A stretch of DNA of 64,000 nucleotides, taken from the NCBI GenBank assembly GCA_016182605.1, contig JACPGE010000056.1, positions 154,964 to 218,963 of the forward strand, written 5' to 3'. The position numbers and the translations under genes were made by a program. The stretch comes from Candidatus Hydrogenedentota bacterium. GTDB lineage: Bacteria; Hydrogenedentota; Hydrogenedentia; Hydrogenedentales; JAEUWI01. Positions 63,222-64,000 of this stretch are shown piece after piece. Numbering within the stretch: the first letter of the stretch is position 1; every line of letters begins with the position of its first letter. Under the pieces are notes generated by a model. The model was given only the letters and a program-made list of their open reading frames with translations. It did not search any database and was not told the DNA's origin.

Positions 63222-64000
63222 TCAGGCGAAACGCGCGCGCAATACCGCGACGAGGGCCTGGAGCCGGTGGGCGTAGGTGTGCTCGCCAAGAATCCTCGTT
63301 CTTGCCCGTCCGGCGATTTCCCGGCGCAACAGGGGTTCCCGAAGATAGTATTGAAGCATCGCTGCGGCGCTTGCGGTATCGTCGTAGCAGGCCACTTCCC
63401 GATCGACGTCGAAAAGTTCGTCGAGATCGCCCTGCCGATCGGTCAGCAAGAACCCCCCCGCGGCCGGACAGTCGAAGTTCCGCTGGTTCAACGCGGTGGG
63501 CATCTGAATGCTGGTGATGTTCAGATTCACGGCGCAGTTCTGGTAGAGGTCTGGAAGTTCTTCCTCATAGTTGACCGGCAGCCCGGTGGGTAGGCCATAG
63601 GCCGCCCAATCGGCATCGCCGCGGAGGAGCAAGGGGCCCGATGCAGCAAGCGCGCGCACGAAATCTTCCCGCAATCGCCGGGTACCCTCGATGAAGGCGA
63701 TGAGTTCGACATGACGTGACACCTCTGCGTCCAACACCGTTGCCTCGTCCAATCCCAGGAGCACCGCGGGACCTCCGGCAAAATTCGCGCGCGTAATGCG
63801 GCCTGCGTCGAAGGCCGCCTCCAGGGCCACCTTCCATTCGGGATAACCCTCGAACCACTGCCACTCGCGGCCGGCATAACCGATCATGGAACTGCCCACG
63901 AAGGTGGGTGGTGCGGACGGGGAATCAAGCGGGGGACGATTAAAGACGGTGCCATCCACGGCGAGAGGGATAAAGTGAGCCTCGCAAAACCCGCACGCTT
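63222..64000 (-). CDS. CgeB-like glycosyltransferase, N-terminus beyond window
   Basis: The minus-strand frame is open to the window end; residues before the first in-window GTG (63959) continue the family pattern: CGFCEAHFIPLAVD, then FNRPPLDSP, aligning with HFMPLATDPEIFNGAPLD of the gene at 58277. So the true start is upstream of position 64000 on the minus strand. Visible: 258 residues including NLNITSIQMPTALNQRNFDC and AAGGFLLTD. It likely decorates the same glycan as its partner. It is the last gene of the window. Confidence 0.85.
   Translation of the reverse strand, partial: ACGFCEAHFIPLAVDGTVFNRPPLDSPSAPPTFVGSSMIGYAGREWQWFEGYPEWKVALEAAFDAGRITRANFAGGPAVLLGLDEATVLDAEVSRHVELIAFIEGTRRLREDFVRALAASGPLLLRGDADWAAYGLPTGLPVNYEEELPDLYQNCAVNLNITSIQMPTALNQRNFDCPAAGGFLLTDRQGDLDELFDVDREVACYDDTASAAAMLQYYLREPLLRREIAGRARTRILGEHTYAHRLQALVAVLRARFA

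Overview
The window is a GC-rich, densely coded piece of a Gram-negative chromosome. Outer-membrane lipoproteins (Pal, CpoB/YbgF), a DUF1559-type prepilin with the C-terminal H-x9-DG signature, a giant propeller/HEAT/cytochrome c protein of the Planctomycetes-Verrucomicrobia type, a DUF1573 lipoprotein and exosortase-like C-terminal tails together suggest a PVC-related or neighbouring lineage such as Candidatus Hydrogenedentota. That placement is inference from protein families; there is no rRNA in the window.

Layout. 1-1653: the end of an ECF sigma factor gene overlapping an anti-sigma/FecR gene. 1682-2179: four tandem hairpin units with an invariant 55-nt core and mutually complementary but diverging outer arms, the best candidate for something undescribed. 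2259-6414: a metal-regulated promoter and a Mn/Zn/Fe ABC transporter operon, with one permease fused to a DtxR/MntR-like domain. 6559-9388: a four-PDZ HtrA protease and a degenerate paralogue that lost its catalytic residues. 9473-11684: an overlapping folate operon (PTR1/FolM-like reductase, folB, folK, folE), then tRNA-Ala(CGC). 12151-15738: TetR regulator, DUF1559 prepilin, type B carboxylesterase. 15767-20004 (minus): FG-GAP repeat surface protein, 4-hydroxybutyryl-CoA dehydratase-like flavoprotein, small HTH/zinc-ribbon protein. 20232-23847: a Cys-duplicated secreted protein, a stand-alone receiver and a zinc-ribbon/kinase/WD40 protein. 23854-27509 (minus): an esterase lipoprotein and an NB-ARC/TPR STAND protein.

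28346-33996: pal, cpoB, a BadF-type sugar kinase, a DUF1573 lipoprotein, a double zinc-ribbon protein and a UDP-sugar pyrophosphorylase. Then come tRNA-Asp(GTC), a sterol-desaturase-like hydroxylase, a beta-propeller surface protein, the 1159-residue PVC cytochrome, a DUF1569 protein and a two-ACT SerB. 42775-44927 is a gene-poor scar with GGGGACAGCCCC-centred repeats and a decayed hsp70 (dnaK) pseudogene. 44928-52806: a beta-helix protein, a stand-alone GHKL ATPase, a GNAT-like protein, leuS and a MNT/HEPN pair. 53238-55473: a HEAT-like exported protein, a RimJ/L-type acetyltransferase and a type IV-like pilin behind a sigma-54-like promoter. 55636-58236: a second folK with panB-panC-panD. 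58277-64000: two CgeB-like glycosyltransferases, a polytopic membrane protein and two tandem exported amidohydrolases, probably a cell-surface glycan cluster.

Promoters with recognisable -35/-10 boxes often carry an extended TGn before the -10 (for example TGC-TAGCAT or TGC-TACCAT), and most CDS have clear GGAG/AGGA sites, which were used to choose starts. Coordinates of CDS starts are choices; alternatives are given where two starts compete.
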